A stretch of DNA of 44,209 nucleotides, taken from assembly GCA_947491475.1 (NCBI GenBank), contig CANLKN010000023.1:1-44209 (forward strand), in the 5' to 3' direction. The position numbers and the translations under genes are program-made. Every line of letters starts with the position of its first letter. Position 1 is the first letter of the stretch. Positions 32,124 to 40,690 of this stretch are shown in pieces. Under the pieces are notes generated by a model. That model was not told the DNA's origin. It ran no database searches and saw only the letters and a list, made by a program, of their open reading frames with translations. The stretch is from Akkermansiaceae bacterium. GTDB lineage: Bacteria; Verrucomicrobiota; Verrucomicrobiia; Verrucomicrobiales; Akkermansiaceae.

Positions 32124-32528
32124 TCACTTGATCAGGCGGATCGTCAGCGGGTAGCGGTGGTATTTTCCATTACTCGCATTGATGGCCCCGAGCACGACCA
32201 GGATCAGCCATGCCAGACCGACGAGTGGCAGGAGCAGGAAACCCACCAGCACAAACAGGCTCAAGGCCGCGACCGCAGCGTAGATCGCCCAGGAGATGTT
32301 GAAGTTCACAACCTCCTTGCCCACCGCGTCGAGGTAAGGGCTGTCGCCGCGTTTGACCAGCCAGAGAATCAGCGGTCCAAGGATGCTGCCGAACGGCACC
32401 AGCAAACCAGCCAGGGCCAGCAAGTGGCAAACCAAGCCAAGCGTGTTGTCGTCCTTGCTGGCGGGAGCCGGATTTCCATCCTGAGACGGCGGCGTGGATA
32501 CGGGTTCGGTGAACGGGTTCTGGTCCAT
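32124..32528 (-). CDS. DUF4870 domain membrane protein
   Basis: LGLVCHLLALAGLLVPFGSILGPLILWLVKRGDSPYLDAVGKEVVNFNISWAIYAAV is the DUF4870 pattern. Confidence 0.88.
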   Translation of the reverse strand: MDQNPFTEPVSTPPSQDGNPAPASKDDNTLGLVCHLLALAGLLVPFGSILGPLILWLVKRGDSPYLDAVGKEVVNFNISWAIYAAVAALSLFVLVGFLLLPLVGLAWLILVVLGAINASNGKYHRYPLTIRLIK

Positions 32529-32673
32529 GACCAGATGAAATGATTCGGTGGGCTTCTATCAGGACATGGGCGGCATGGCAAGATTTCAAACAGATTTCCA
32601 ATCTCAGCGCGATCAAGCCAGAGATCTTTCATCCGCGATCGGACGCTAGGCACTCCCGTTGTCATTTCATCGC

Positions 32674-33006
32674 TCAAGGCAAGGCCAGAAACGAAGCAAG
32701 CGGATCGGCCAGGAAGGCCGCTATGGTAGCATGGTGTTGGCGGATCAGATTCTCAATGGCTGACGTCGTGCAGTTTCCCAAGCGGATGCCGATGACCTTG
32801 GGCGGAGCCCCCCGAAGAAAGCTCAGATGATGGAAATCCTCATCCTTGGAGATGATGGTCATCCCGGCGGTCGCGGCATGCGCCCAGACCATAGGGTCGG
32901 CTGCGGATGCCAGCCCAAGATCGCGCACATGGGCGCTCGAGGGAAACAGATCTGCCAACAGCCGCACCAGACGTGGCGACAGATTCTCGTCGAAGAGCAG
33001 CTTCAT
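32674..33006 (-). CDS. DUF5615 PIN-like toxin-type protein
   Basis: MKLLFDENLSPRLVRLLADLFPSSAHVRDLGL...IISKDEDFHHLSFLRGAPPKVIGIRLGN. Confidence 0.85.
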   Translation of the reverse strand: MKLLFDENLSPRLVRLLADLFPSSAHVRDLGLASAADPMVWAHAATAGMTIISKDEDFHHLSFLRGAPPKVIGIRLGNCTTSAIENLIRQHHATIAAFLADPLASFLALP

Positions 33007-33230
33007 GCCGCGGATGGTGAATAGATCCTTCGCTCCCGATCCGCGGCGAATGCAAGTGCCGCCAGAATGTCGTCACGCTCAAGATCCGGAAAGTCCTCCA
33101 GCACCTCCTCCACGCTCATCCCGCCGGCAAGATAATCCAAAATATCGTAAACCGTGATCCGCAATCCCCGGATGCACGGCTTTCCGGCCCGTTTATTGGG
33201 TTCAATGGTGATTCGGTCTTGGTGGTTCAT
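33003..33230 (-). CDS. DUF433 antitoxin-type protein
   Basis: RITIEPNKRAGKPCIRGLRITVYDILDYLAGGMSVEEVLEDFPDLERDDILAALAFA. Overlaps the DUF5615 start by 4 nt. Confidence 0.88.
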   Translation of the reverse strand: MNHQDRITIEPNKRAGKPCIRGLRITVYDILDYLAGGMSVEEVLEDFPDLERDDILAALAFAADRERRIYSPSAA

Positions 33231-33558
33231 GGCGGTTCGTGATACCCTGCGCACAACCTCAAACTAGCCCTGTTTCATCCCCGGGCAAGCATCGAATCAG
33301 CTACCCCCTCGTAATGCGAATGGGCCATCGAACATGGGTGAAGGATGCTCCAGGCGAGGCTTCCCTAACCCGACGCCCATGCCCCGCGCGAAGCCCTCTC
33401 CTCTTCCCATTCAAAAATCAAAATTCGTCATCCATCAACTTGTCCCGTCATCGCCGTGAGGCGACGGCGGATCGTCAATCCATCCTCCCCACGCTCCGCG
33501 GTGTCTCCCCGACATCCCGCATTGACCCCGCAAGACGCTTGCAGGCATGCTGCAAGCC

Positions 33559-33660
33559 ATGAATTCCGGTGAATACCGCGCCGCCATCGACGCCCTGCCC
33601 TTCGGTAAGCGGCTGCCGGGCGCGGTGTGTCTCATCGACCCCGGCGACGATTCGCAGTAA
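33559..33660 (+). pseudogene. 33-aa remnant ORF MNSGEYRAAIDALPFGKRLPGAVCLIDPGDDSQ
   Basis: Looks like the extreme N-terminus of a longer defence-island protein (recalled similarity to DNA phosphorothioation-associated methyltransferase N-termini); stops after 33 codons. Confidence 0.3.
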
Positions 33661-33716
33661 TGCCCCCCTCACAATCACAGTCTGGACAGAATCCGGCTAA
33701 GGATTATCATTTCCCT

Positions 33717-33953
33717 ATGACAGTCACCCTACCACCTGCACTGGATCAGCTTGTGGAACGGCTCGTCCACACCGGTCGTTATGCCGACGAAGGCGATGTC
33801 GTGCGCGAAGCATTGCGCACCCTCGAACGGCAGGAGTTTGATGAGTCTCCCGCCCTTGAAGCGGCCATTCTGGAAGGCGTTGTTTCTCCGCACCAGCCCT
33901 ACGATGCCCGTGTGATGGATCGTATCCGTCATAACGCACGCTCCATCGCATGA
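33717..33953 (+). CDS. ParD/CopG-like antitoxin
   Basis: MTVTLPPALDQLVERLVHTGRYADEGDVVREALRTLERQE. Confidence 0.85.
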   Translation: MTVTLPPALDQLVERLVHTGRYADEGDVVREALRTLERQEFDESPALEAAILEGVVSPHQPYDARVMDRIRHNARSIA

Positions 33954-34279
33954 GCCTGGAAGTATCCATTGCCCTCCGGGCGGAGCAGGACATGACCCTG
34001 CAATACCGCTGGTATCTGGATAATGCCGACCTCGACGTCGCCGAACGTTATCTGCTTGCCGTGCATGAAACCATTCAGCGAATCGCGGAATGGCCAGGTC
34101 TGGGACGCCGCCGTCGCTTCCGGGCCCCCGAACTCACTCAGATTCGCAGTATCCAAGTGAAGAAACCATTCGACTGTCATTTGCTCTTCTACATGGACGG
34201 CGAAACCCTTCGGATCGAACGCGTCATGCACGGGGCTCGGGATCTGAAAAACCGGTTGCTCGAAGATCCTGAAGGATAG
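33950..34279 (+). CDS. ParE/RelE-type toxin
   Basis: MSLEVSIALRAEQDMTLQYRWYLDNADLDVAERYL...IRSIQVKKPFDCHLLFYMDGETLRIERVMHGARDLKNRL. Overlaps the antitoxin by 4 nt. Confidence 0.88.
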   Translation: MSLEVSIALRAEQDMTLQYRWYLDNADLDVAERYLLAVHETIQRIAEWPGLGRRRRFRAPELTQIRSIQVKKPFDCHLLFYMDGETLRIERVMHGARDLKNRLLEDPEG

Positions 34280-34334
34280 GCGGCAATATGGCTGCCGTTC
34301 AATGCAGTCCAAACGATCCGCTCCGGAGTCTTCT

Positions 34335-34370
34335 TATCTTGCGTCTTGTGTCTTGAAGTCTTGAGTCTTC
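34335..34370 (+). repeat. Degenerate NNTCTTG heptamer array directly upstream of vsr
   Basis: TATCTTG CGTCTTG TGTCTTG AAGTCTTG AGTCTTC, ending 3 nt before the vsr ATG. Confidence 0.75.
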
Positions 34371-34373
34371 CCC

Positions 34374-34814
34374 ATGGACATCTTCACCCCGCAAAAACGT
34401 TCCGAGGTCATGTCCCGCATCCGCGGGCGTGATACAAAGCCGGAACTGGCCCTGCGCTCGATGCTCCACCGCCTCGGTTATCGCTTCACCGTCAGCGGCC
34501 CGAAAAACAAATCCCTTCCCGGCAAACCCGACCTCGTCCTGCCGAAATACCGGACGGTGATTTTTGTCCACGGATGCTTCTGGCACGGCCATGAAGACTG
34601 CCCGCACTTCCGCCTGCCGAAATCCCGCAGCGGTTGGTGGAAACGCAAGATCGAAGGCAACCGCGCCCGCGACCTCCGAAACGAAGACGCCATCCGCAGC
34701 CTCGGCTGGCACGTCGTCACCATCTGGGAATGTGCGCTGCGCAAAAAGTCCGATCTCGCGTGGCTCGCGAAACGCCTGCCTCACCTGCTCGGCGCGCCGC
34801 ACATTTCCCGGTAG
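34374..34814 (+). CDS. vsr: Very short patch repair endonuclease (Vsr)
   Basis: FTPQKRSEVMSRIRGRDTKPELALRSMLHRLGYRF, LPGKPDLVLPKYRTVIFVHGCFWHGHEDC, GWHVVTIWECAL. Confidence 0.95.
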   Translation: MDIFTPQKRSEVMSRIRGRDTKPELALRSMLHRLGYRFTVSGPKNKSLPGKPDLVLPKYRTVIFVHGCFWHGHEDCPHFRLPKSRSGWWKRKIEGNRARDLRNEDAIRSLGWHVVTIWECALRKKSDLAWLAKRLPHLLGAPHISR

Positions 34815-34859
34815 GGCGCGATCCGGCCCGGTCCGCCCTGATTCCCCGCGAGGGCGAAC

Positions 34860-35627
34860 TCACGTCCCCTCCATCCGCATCCCCACAGCCCGCTCCGGGA
34901 AACCGATTCCGGGAAGCAGATTCTCCATCAACTCCCTTGCCCCGGCATAACTATCCCTGTCCGCGATGTGCTCCACAGTCCCATCATCCGCCAGCCCATA
35001 AATTCCAAAATACGGCGCGGAGAATTCCTCATCGAACGGATCATCCTCCGCGTTGAAAGAATCCACTCCGTTCTCCACCAACGAATCCCTCACCGTGCGA
35101 ATGCGCAAAAACCGGAATGTTGAAGTGGAAACCGGATGAGCGCGTTCGACAAACACCGGAACCGGCACCCCGCAGTCCGCCCAAACCGGAAGCTGCAAAC
35201 GAAACGCCACCCGCAGGCAATCATCATGATCAAATCCGGCAAAATCACCGGGTTCCATGAACGCCAGACACGCATCGCCGAAGTGATTCTCCAACAGATA
35301 CGGCCATACATCGTCCAATGCTTCAAAAGCGACGTGCTTGCAGGCCCAAGTCTCGAATAAATCCGCGACACGCATCATCTCACGCATGAACTGATCCCCC
35401 CCTTGGTAGGCTTCGCTCAAATTGACGGCAGGATCATTCTTTGCTGCCTTCAGGCAGGCAGTGTGCAGTGACAACGCACAGGCGAAAACGGCGGCGGGAT
35501 CATTTGGCTCATCCATGGCTGCCGCTATCACCTGGCCAGGTACTGGCCGCGAGACAAGGAATAAATCCTGGCCATGCCAAATGGCGTTGCCAATATCCGC
35601 CCATGGCAGCCGGAAACCGATGGACAC
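34860..35627 (-). CDS. Uncharacterised protein (GTG start 35627, or ATG at 35516)
   Basis: Long ORF with coding-like composition and no recognised domain. The ATG at 35516 would avoid overlap with the divergent HNH gene. Confidence 0.5.
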   Translation of the reverse strand: MSIGFRLPWADIGNAIWHGQDLFLVSRPVPGQVIAAAMDEPNDPAAVFACALSLHTACLKAAKNDPAVNLSEAYQGGDQFMREMMRVADLFETWACKHVAFEALDDVWPYLLENHFGDACLAFMEPGDFAGFDHDDCLRVAFRLQLPVWADCGVPVPVFVERAHPVSTSTFRFLRIRTVRDSLVENGVDSFNAEDDPFDEEFSAPYFGIYGLADDGTVEHIADRDSYAGARELMENLLPGIGFPERAVGMRMEGT

Positions 35628-36400
35628 GGGATCAACTCCTCATCGTTCTCAATCTCTATCACAAACTCCGCTTCGGCCAGTTCGACTCGCGGCAACCGGT
35701 CATTATTGACCTCGCCAAACGCATGGAACGCACATCCGGAAGCGTGGCGATGAAACTCAACAATCTCGCGTCTCTTGATCCCGCTCTGAAGCTTCGCGGC
35801 ATCGAAGGGCTCAAGGGTGCCAGCCAACTCGACCGCACGATGTGGCATGAATTCCACGAAAATCCGGCCGAATTGATTCCACTGAGTCAGGAACGCTTCG
35901 ACGCCCTGTTCACCGAATCTGAAAACGAATCCACCGAAGTCATCCCCGGCACCGGCATCCGCAAGGTTCCGCGTGCGCCGTCCGGCGAAACCGAAGTCAC
36001 ACGCCCCACCAAACAACGCCGCGGGCAGGACTACTTCCGCGAAATCGTGCTCAACAACTACGCCAACCGTTGCGCCCTCACCGGTCTGCCCATCCGCGAA
36101 CTCCTCATCGCCTCCCACATCCTCCCGTGGCGCAGCCACGAGGCGGAACGCCTCAACGTCCGCAACGGCATCGCCCTCAACCGCCTCCATGACGCGGCTT
36201 TCGATCAGGGACTCATTTCTTTCGACGACGAGTTGCGGATGATCCTCTCGCCCAAACTCCGTGGCGTCTTGCCACAACAGTCAGTTTCACATTATTTCGA
36301 AAGCTGCGAAGGAAAAGCTCTGGAACTGCCAGTCGACGGCATCCCGCCCGACGCCCTATTTCTATCAAAGCATCGATTACGCTATAAGCTCGTGAACTAA
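35603..36400 (+). CDS. HNH restriction-type endonuclease
   Basis: N-terminal RWTRDQLLIVLNLYHKLRFGQFDSRQPVIIDLAKRMERTSGSVAMKLNNLASLDP; HNH core NRCALTGLPIRELLIASHILPWRSHEAERLNVRNGIALNRLHDAAFDQGLI. Confidence 0.88.
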   Translation: MAAGNRWTRDQLLIVLNLYHKLRFGQFDSRQPVIIDLAKRMERTSGSVAMKLNNLASLDPALKLRGIEGLKGASQLDRTMWHEFHENPAELIPLSQERFDALFTESENESTEVIPGTGIRKVPRAPSGETEVTRPTKQRRGQDYFREIVLNNYANRCALTGLPIRELLIASHILPWRSHEAERLNVRNGIALNRLHDAAFDQGLISFDDELRMILSPKLRGVLPQQSVSHYFESCEGKALELPVDGIPPDALFLSKHRLRYKLVN

Positions 36401-39400
36401 ACCGCTCGCGCCATTTCAAAAAGTTCGGCCGGCATGGAGTGTTCCAGTTCCCAATGCATCTGAATCGGTCGGTCTCCTTGATAGGAAAGAAGATTCTTCG
36501 CCGGACCGAGAAAGATGTAGGGAGCGGTTTCCCCAGCGACCTTTTTTTCGAGTCGCGCAAAGAACAGGATGGTGTAACCGCGTTCGCGGAAATGGATATA
36601 GTTTTGTCCGTCGGTGTGGCTTTGTGCCGTGTTGCTCTGCGATTCCCAGTGCAGCACCGTCGAGCTTACCGGGTAATCCTTGTAGCGGGTATTTGGAGCG
36701 AAATCCCGATCCTCTTTACGGAAAGTGACGAGATGGAGATAGGCTTTCACCGCATGAACCGGTATGACGCCGCTTCCCGCCGGGCCGGTGGAGTCGAGAT
36801 TTGCTTTACCGAAAGCCGAGGTGATCTCGCGCAGTCCGTAGGCGGCGTGAAGGCGCAGATGACATGGAAACGGCAAGGATGAAGCATAGGTCGCGAAAGG
36901 TTGCCGCATCCGTTGCCAGTCAATGATTTCCACGAGATCCTCCGCCGATCGGCGGTTTATGAGCCATTTCTCAAAAGATTCCCGATAGGAACCCACACCA
37001 AGCGCCTCACCATCACCGCTCCACAGAAGGTAGTGAAGTGCAGCAGCCTCTTCAGAGGAAAGACCATAGTGCGCGGGTTCTTCCGCAACGGTCGAGCAGG
37101 CCACCCGCTTTGCCTTTTCGAGAAATTCCGGATCGGTTCGCAAACTGAAGCGCCGCAATGTTCTCCGCGCTTCTTTGATCTCGGAATCTTCTACAGTTTT
37201 GGTGCCGGCGGCGAGGTCTTTCCACTCGGACCATGTCTTGTTCTTCAGTAGTTCGACTGGGGACAAGCCAGTCGCATTAATGAAGTTGCCGAAGGTGAGG
37301 GGGTGCCCGGTTTCAGCCGTGAAAGTCCGGATTGTTTCCGGGACGAACGTTTGAAGATTACCTAGCGATTGACGGATATTCTCTAACACGTGTTCCCTCG
37401 CGACGCGCTCGAACTGGATGCTGCATCCCGGTGGCAGGTTGGGGAAGTCCCGTTCGATTTCCCGGTCGATGCGGCGGCGGGTGTGACGAAGCAGGGCGGT
37501 GAATTTACGGTCGATCCGGTAGCGCCGGTGGACCTGGCCCACGAAGTCCAGCACGGTAAGGCATTCCTTTTCCGGAGCGTGGCGCAAGCCGCGGCCAAGT
37601 TGTTGCAGAAACACGGTGAGGCTCTCTGTCGGACGCAGGAAAAGAACGAGGTTGATTTCGGGCACGTCGATCCCCTCGCTCAAGACGTCCACGACGAAGA
37701 GAAATTGCAAGCGTCCATCCCGGAACTCCCTCATACGATTTTCGCGCAGATCACTTTGGGTTTCGCCTACAATGATTTCAGCCGAGTATCCCATCTCACG
37801 AAATTTGCGGGCCATGAAATCGGCATGGCGCACACCGGCGCAGAAACCCACAGCCCGGGTTCCGGCCAGATCCGGGTGGTAGCGCTGGATGGCGTGATGA
37901 ATGACATCAAGTCGCTGCGAGGCCCTCAGATCGTCACCGGTGTAAATGGCTTCAAGTTCGGCAGAATCGTATTTCCCGTTGCGCCAGAAGCGCTCGTCGG
38001 CGGTGGAAATGGGATCTGTGACACCAAAGTAATGAAACGGGCAAAGCAACTTCTCATCGAGAGCCTCAGGCAAGCGAATCTCGGCGGCGAAGCGGTTGTC
38101 GAAGTCGGGCAGAATTGAACTGCCATCCATTCTTTCGGGAGTGGCGGTGAGGCCGAGAAGTATCCCAGGCCTGAGGTGTTCGAACAGTGGTCGGTAGCTG
38201 TCGGCCGCTCCGTGGTGGGCCTCGTCCACGATGAGAAAGTCAAAGTGCTGCTCTCCAAGTTGTTCCCATGGGCGCTGCCGGTTGAGGCTCTGCACGGAGG
38301 CGAAAACGGCCTCCCACTGGGTCGGCCGTTGACCATCGACCAATAGATCTCCGAAATTGAAATCACGAAGCACGGCGCGGAAGCAGTCGCGTGCTTGATG
38401 GAGGATCTCTTTGCGGTGAACGACGAAGAGCAGGCGGGCCTGCCCCGGATGTATCCGCCGGAAGCGGGCGTAGTCGAAGGCGGCTATCACCGTCTTGCCG
38501 GTTCCGGTCGCCGCGACGACGAGGTTTTTCATCAAGCCGTCAATCCGCATGGCATCGAGGGCCTCGAGCACCCTCTCTTGAAACGGGTGGGGTTTGAGAT
38601 CGGCGAAGAAGCGCGGCCCGTTCTCATCAGGCGGATTTCTGACGCTTTGGATCGCTTCACGGAATCTTGCAGCTTGGCTTGCGTCATATGGAACGAAGCT
38701 TTCGTGGCACCAGTAGGTTTCGAATTCCGCTGCAAAACGCGCGAGCACATGGGGCATGTCCTGAGCCGTGACCTTTACGGTCCACTCCAAGCCACTGGTC
38801 ATCGCGGGCTGGCTCATGTTGGCGGAGCCGATGTAGGCAGTCGAGTAGCCGCTCGCGCGGTGGAAGTGATATGCCTTGGCGTGAAGGCGGGTCCGAGCGG
38901 TGTCGTATGAGATGCGAATGCTAACGTTCCGCCGCTTGACAAGCCACTCGATGGCATGCGGATCGGAGGCACCCATGTAGGAAGTGGTGATGATACGGAC
39001 GGGAATGCCGCGAGCTTCAATCTCCTCGAAGGCAGTCATGAGCAAAGAGAGCCCCGACCATTTTACGAAGGAGACAAGAATGTCGACGCGATCACAGCTC
39101 AGAAGCTCGGTTCGGAGCTCCCGTTCCAGCGGAGGGTCGTCGGCACTTCCTGTAAGCAAACTGCTGATGGAAAGAGGCGTTTCGGGATGCGGCCAGGGAG
39201 TCTGTTGGCCAGCCGGCCGAATTTGCGTGAGGAGTGTCTTGGGTTCGGAAAGCAGTCGCCGCCTTTTTGTGTAGTCGAGTCCATCTTCCGCCGCGACCAG
39301 TTCAATCAACCGGTTGATCAACTCAATCCGGGTGCCTGCCTTTGAGTTAGGCAAAGCCTGATGGAGCAGTTGTCGAATGAACTGACTATAAGTTGATGGT

Positions 39401-39567
39401 TCACTTTCGGAGTCGAGTTTCTCGATCGTGTAGCTGAGGTCAGGCCGGGTGCGCAGTAGCTCTGCGAGTTCCTCATCAAGGAGGCGCTCGTAGAGTCCGG
39501 GTTCAAGATTCTTCTGTTCCAATGAATTGGCGGGTATAATCACGCACTCAACCTCTCCCCCCTCCAC
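36397..39567 (-). CDS. PLD nuclease-like - SF2 helicase - DUF3427 multidomain protein
   Basis: PLD-like LHAKAYHFHRASGYSTAYIGSANMSQPAM; helicase AATGTGKTVIAAFDYA, LIVDEAHH, LLGLTATPERMDG, QLGRGLRH; C-terminal DUF3427-like region. Likely start 39567 (GTG) or an internal GTG. Confidence 0.88.
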   Translation of the reverse strand: MEGGEVECVIIPANSLEQKNLEPGLYERLLDEELAELLRTRPDLSYTIEKLDSESEPSTYSQFIRQLLHQALPNSKAGTRIELINRLIELVAAEDGLDYTKRRRLLSEPKTLLTQIRPAGQQTPWPHPETPLSISSLLTGSADDPPLERELRTELLSCDRVDILVSFVKWSGLSLLMTAFEEIEARGIPVRIITTSYMGASDPHAIEWLVKRRNVSIRISYDTARTRLHAKAYHFHRASGYSTAYIGSANMSQPAMTSGLEWTVKVTAQDMPHVLARFAAEFETYWCHESFVPYDASQAARFREAIQSVRNPPDENGPRFFADLKPHPFQERVLEALDAMRIDGLMKNLVVAATGTGKTVIAAFDYARFRRIHPGQARLLFVVHRKEILHQARDCFRAVLRDFNFGDLLVDGQRPTQWEAVFASVQSLNRQRPWEQLGEQHFDFLIVDEAHHGAADSYRPLFEHLRPGILLGLTATPERMDGSSILPDFDNRFAAEIRLPEALDEKLLCPFHYFGVTDPISTADERFWRNGKYDSAELEAIYTGDDLRASQRLDVIHHAIQRYHPDLAGTRAVGFCAGVRHADFMARKFREMGYSAEIIVGETQSDLRENRMREFRDGRLQFLFVVDVLSEGIDVPEINLVLFLRPTESLTVFLQQLGRGLRHAPEKECLTVLDFVGQVHRRYRIDRKFTALLRHTRRRIDREIERDFPNLPPGCSIQFERVAREHVLENIRQSLGNLQTFVPETIRTFTAETGHPLTFGNFINATGLSPVELLKNKTWSEWKDLAAGTKTVEDSEIKEARRTLRRFSLRTDPEFLEKAKRVACSTVAEEPAHYGLSSEEAAALHYLLWSGDGEALGVGSYRESFEKWLINRRSAEDLVEIIDWQRMRQPFATYASSLPFPCHLRLHAAYGLREITSAFGKANLDSTGPAGSGVIPVHAVKAYLHLVTFRKEDRDFAPNTRYKDYPVSSTVLHWESQSNTAQSHTDGQNYIHFRERGYTILFFARLEKKVAGETAPYIFLGPAKNLLSYQGDRPIQMHWELEHSMPAELFEMARAV

Positions 39568-39618
39568 CTCAACCCCTCCGCATCCGGATGGAAAGCCGGA
39601 TTTTGGGTAGAAGCTGAA
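39564..39618. repeat. 55-bp direct repeat, copy A
   Basis: CCACCTCAACCCCTCCGCATCCGGATGGAAAGCCGGATTTTGGGTAGAAGCTGAA; 53/56 aligned positions identical to copy B at 40535-40590. Confidence 0.95.
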
Positions 39619-39666
39619 ACGCTGAGATGCTGAAAACTGAAATGAAGAGACGGAGGCGGCGGGAAG

Positions 39667-40053
39667 TCAGGATTTGCGGGTGGCGCGGTAGGGCGTGGGC
39701 TCTTCGGCGACTTTGGAGACGGGGCCGGGTGCGTGATTTGCCGGGGCTTTACCGGCTGCGGCGGCGTTCTGAAAGGAGAGTTTCAGCTCCGCGCCGACGG
39801 CGCGGCCGGCGCGGACCAGGGTGGCGATGGTGAGGTTTTCGGCACCGCCGAGCAGGCGGGTGATGCGGGATGGCGGCACGCCCATGCGGTTGGCGAGTTC
39901 GCTGCGGGTGATGCCCTCGCGTTTCATGAACTGGAGCAGCGCTTCCACGGCCTCCAGCTTGCGGAATTCGATTTCGCCCTCAAGCGAGAGCGGCTCGGCA
40001 AAGGCCCGGACAAGAGGATCCGTGGTTTCCGGACGGGTAATGGTGATTTTCAT
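39667..40053 (-). CDS. HigA/XRE-type antitoxin
   Basis: VEALLQFMKREGITRSELANRMGVPPSRITRLLGGAENLTIATLVRAGRAVGAELKLSF. ATG at 40071 also possible. Confidence 0.85.
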   Translation of the reverse strand: MKITITRPETTDPLVRAFAEPLSLEGEIEFRKLEAVEALLQFMKREGITRSELANRMGVPPSRITRLLGGAENLTIATLVRAGRAVGAELKLSFQNAAAAGKAPANHAPGPVSKVAEEPTPYRATRKS

Positions 40054-40061
40054 GGTGGCGT

Positions 40062-40508
40062 TCACTCCCATTTCAAAATGGTCTCCGGGTGATTTTTGAT
40101 TGATAAGTAGTCGTCCTTGCGGGATTTGGCCAAGCGGATGTCTTTCTGCTGCCGCTTGTTTTTGCTTCCACCGTTGGTGCAGAGAATGAGTTGGTTCCGT
40201 CCGTCGATCTCGTCGTAGAAGGCATAGAGTCGGAGTCCCGGGCGTTTGAATTCATGAATGCCGTCCCCGACGTGGCGAAAGGTGATCTGGTTCTCATAAC
40301 GCGGGTGGTTGCTGATGCTGCGGATTCTGGTCAGGATGGATTCGAACTGATTCCGGTCATGTCTGGCCAAATCCATGAGGAATTCCCGGGCCGGATCCTT
40401 GCCATCGATATCAAGTGTCACCACCCTGCGGGCGTCACCAACATGGATCGTGCGGAGAGTGATTTCAACAGGCTTTTTCACTTTTATGATAAACCGCGGG
40501 AGACTCAC
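40062..40508 (-). CDS. HigB/RelE-like (phage-derived Gp49-like) toxin; N-terminus uncertain
   Basis: GKDPAREFLMDLARHDRNQFESILTRIRSISNHPRYENQITFRHVGDGIHEFKRPGLRLYAFYDE. GTG starts at 40508 or 40481. Confidence 0.75.
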   Translation of the reverse strand: MSLPRFIIKVKKPVEITLRTIHVGDARRVVTLDIDGKDPAREFLMDLARHDRNQFESILTRIRSISNHPRYENQITFRHVGDGIHEFKRPGLRLYAFYDEIDGRNQLILCTNGGSKNKRQQKDIRLAKSRKDDYLSIKNHPETILKWE

Positions 40509-40534
40509 GAGGCGGCAAGCAACTGCCCGCACCG

Positions 40535-40590
40535 CCACCTCAGTCCCTCCGCATCCGGATGGAAAGCCGGATTTTTGGGTAGAAGCTGAA
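40535..40590. repeat. 55-bp direct repeat, copy B
   Basis: CCACCTCAGTCCCTCCGCATCCGGATGGAAAGCCGGATTTTTGGGTAGAAGCTGAA. Confidence 0.95.
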
Positions 40591-40690
40591 CGCGGGGTGA
40601 GCGCTGGCGAACCTGGAAGATCATGGCGCAGCCCTGATTGGCATGGCCGGAGGCAAAAGCTGAAATGAAGAAGTGGGCAAATGCTGAAGA

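Noticed and set aside
31395-32543. 382-aa plus-strand ORF across the His-rich and DUF4870 genes
   Set aside because: Antisense to a recognisable DUF4870 protein and to an ORF with a signal peptide; composition is non-protein-like.
34299-34802. 167-aa minus-strand ORF antisense to vsr
   Set aside because: Shadow of vsr, which has clear catalytic motifs on the plus strand.
38176-38186. TGTTCGAACA palindrome inside the helicase gene as a possible LexA site
   Set aside because: It lacks the 4-nt spacer of the TGTTC-N4-GAACA operator and is in mid-gene.
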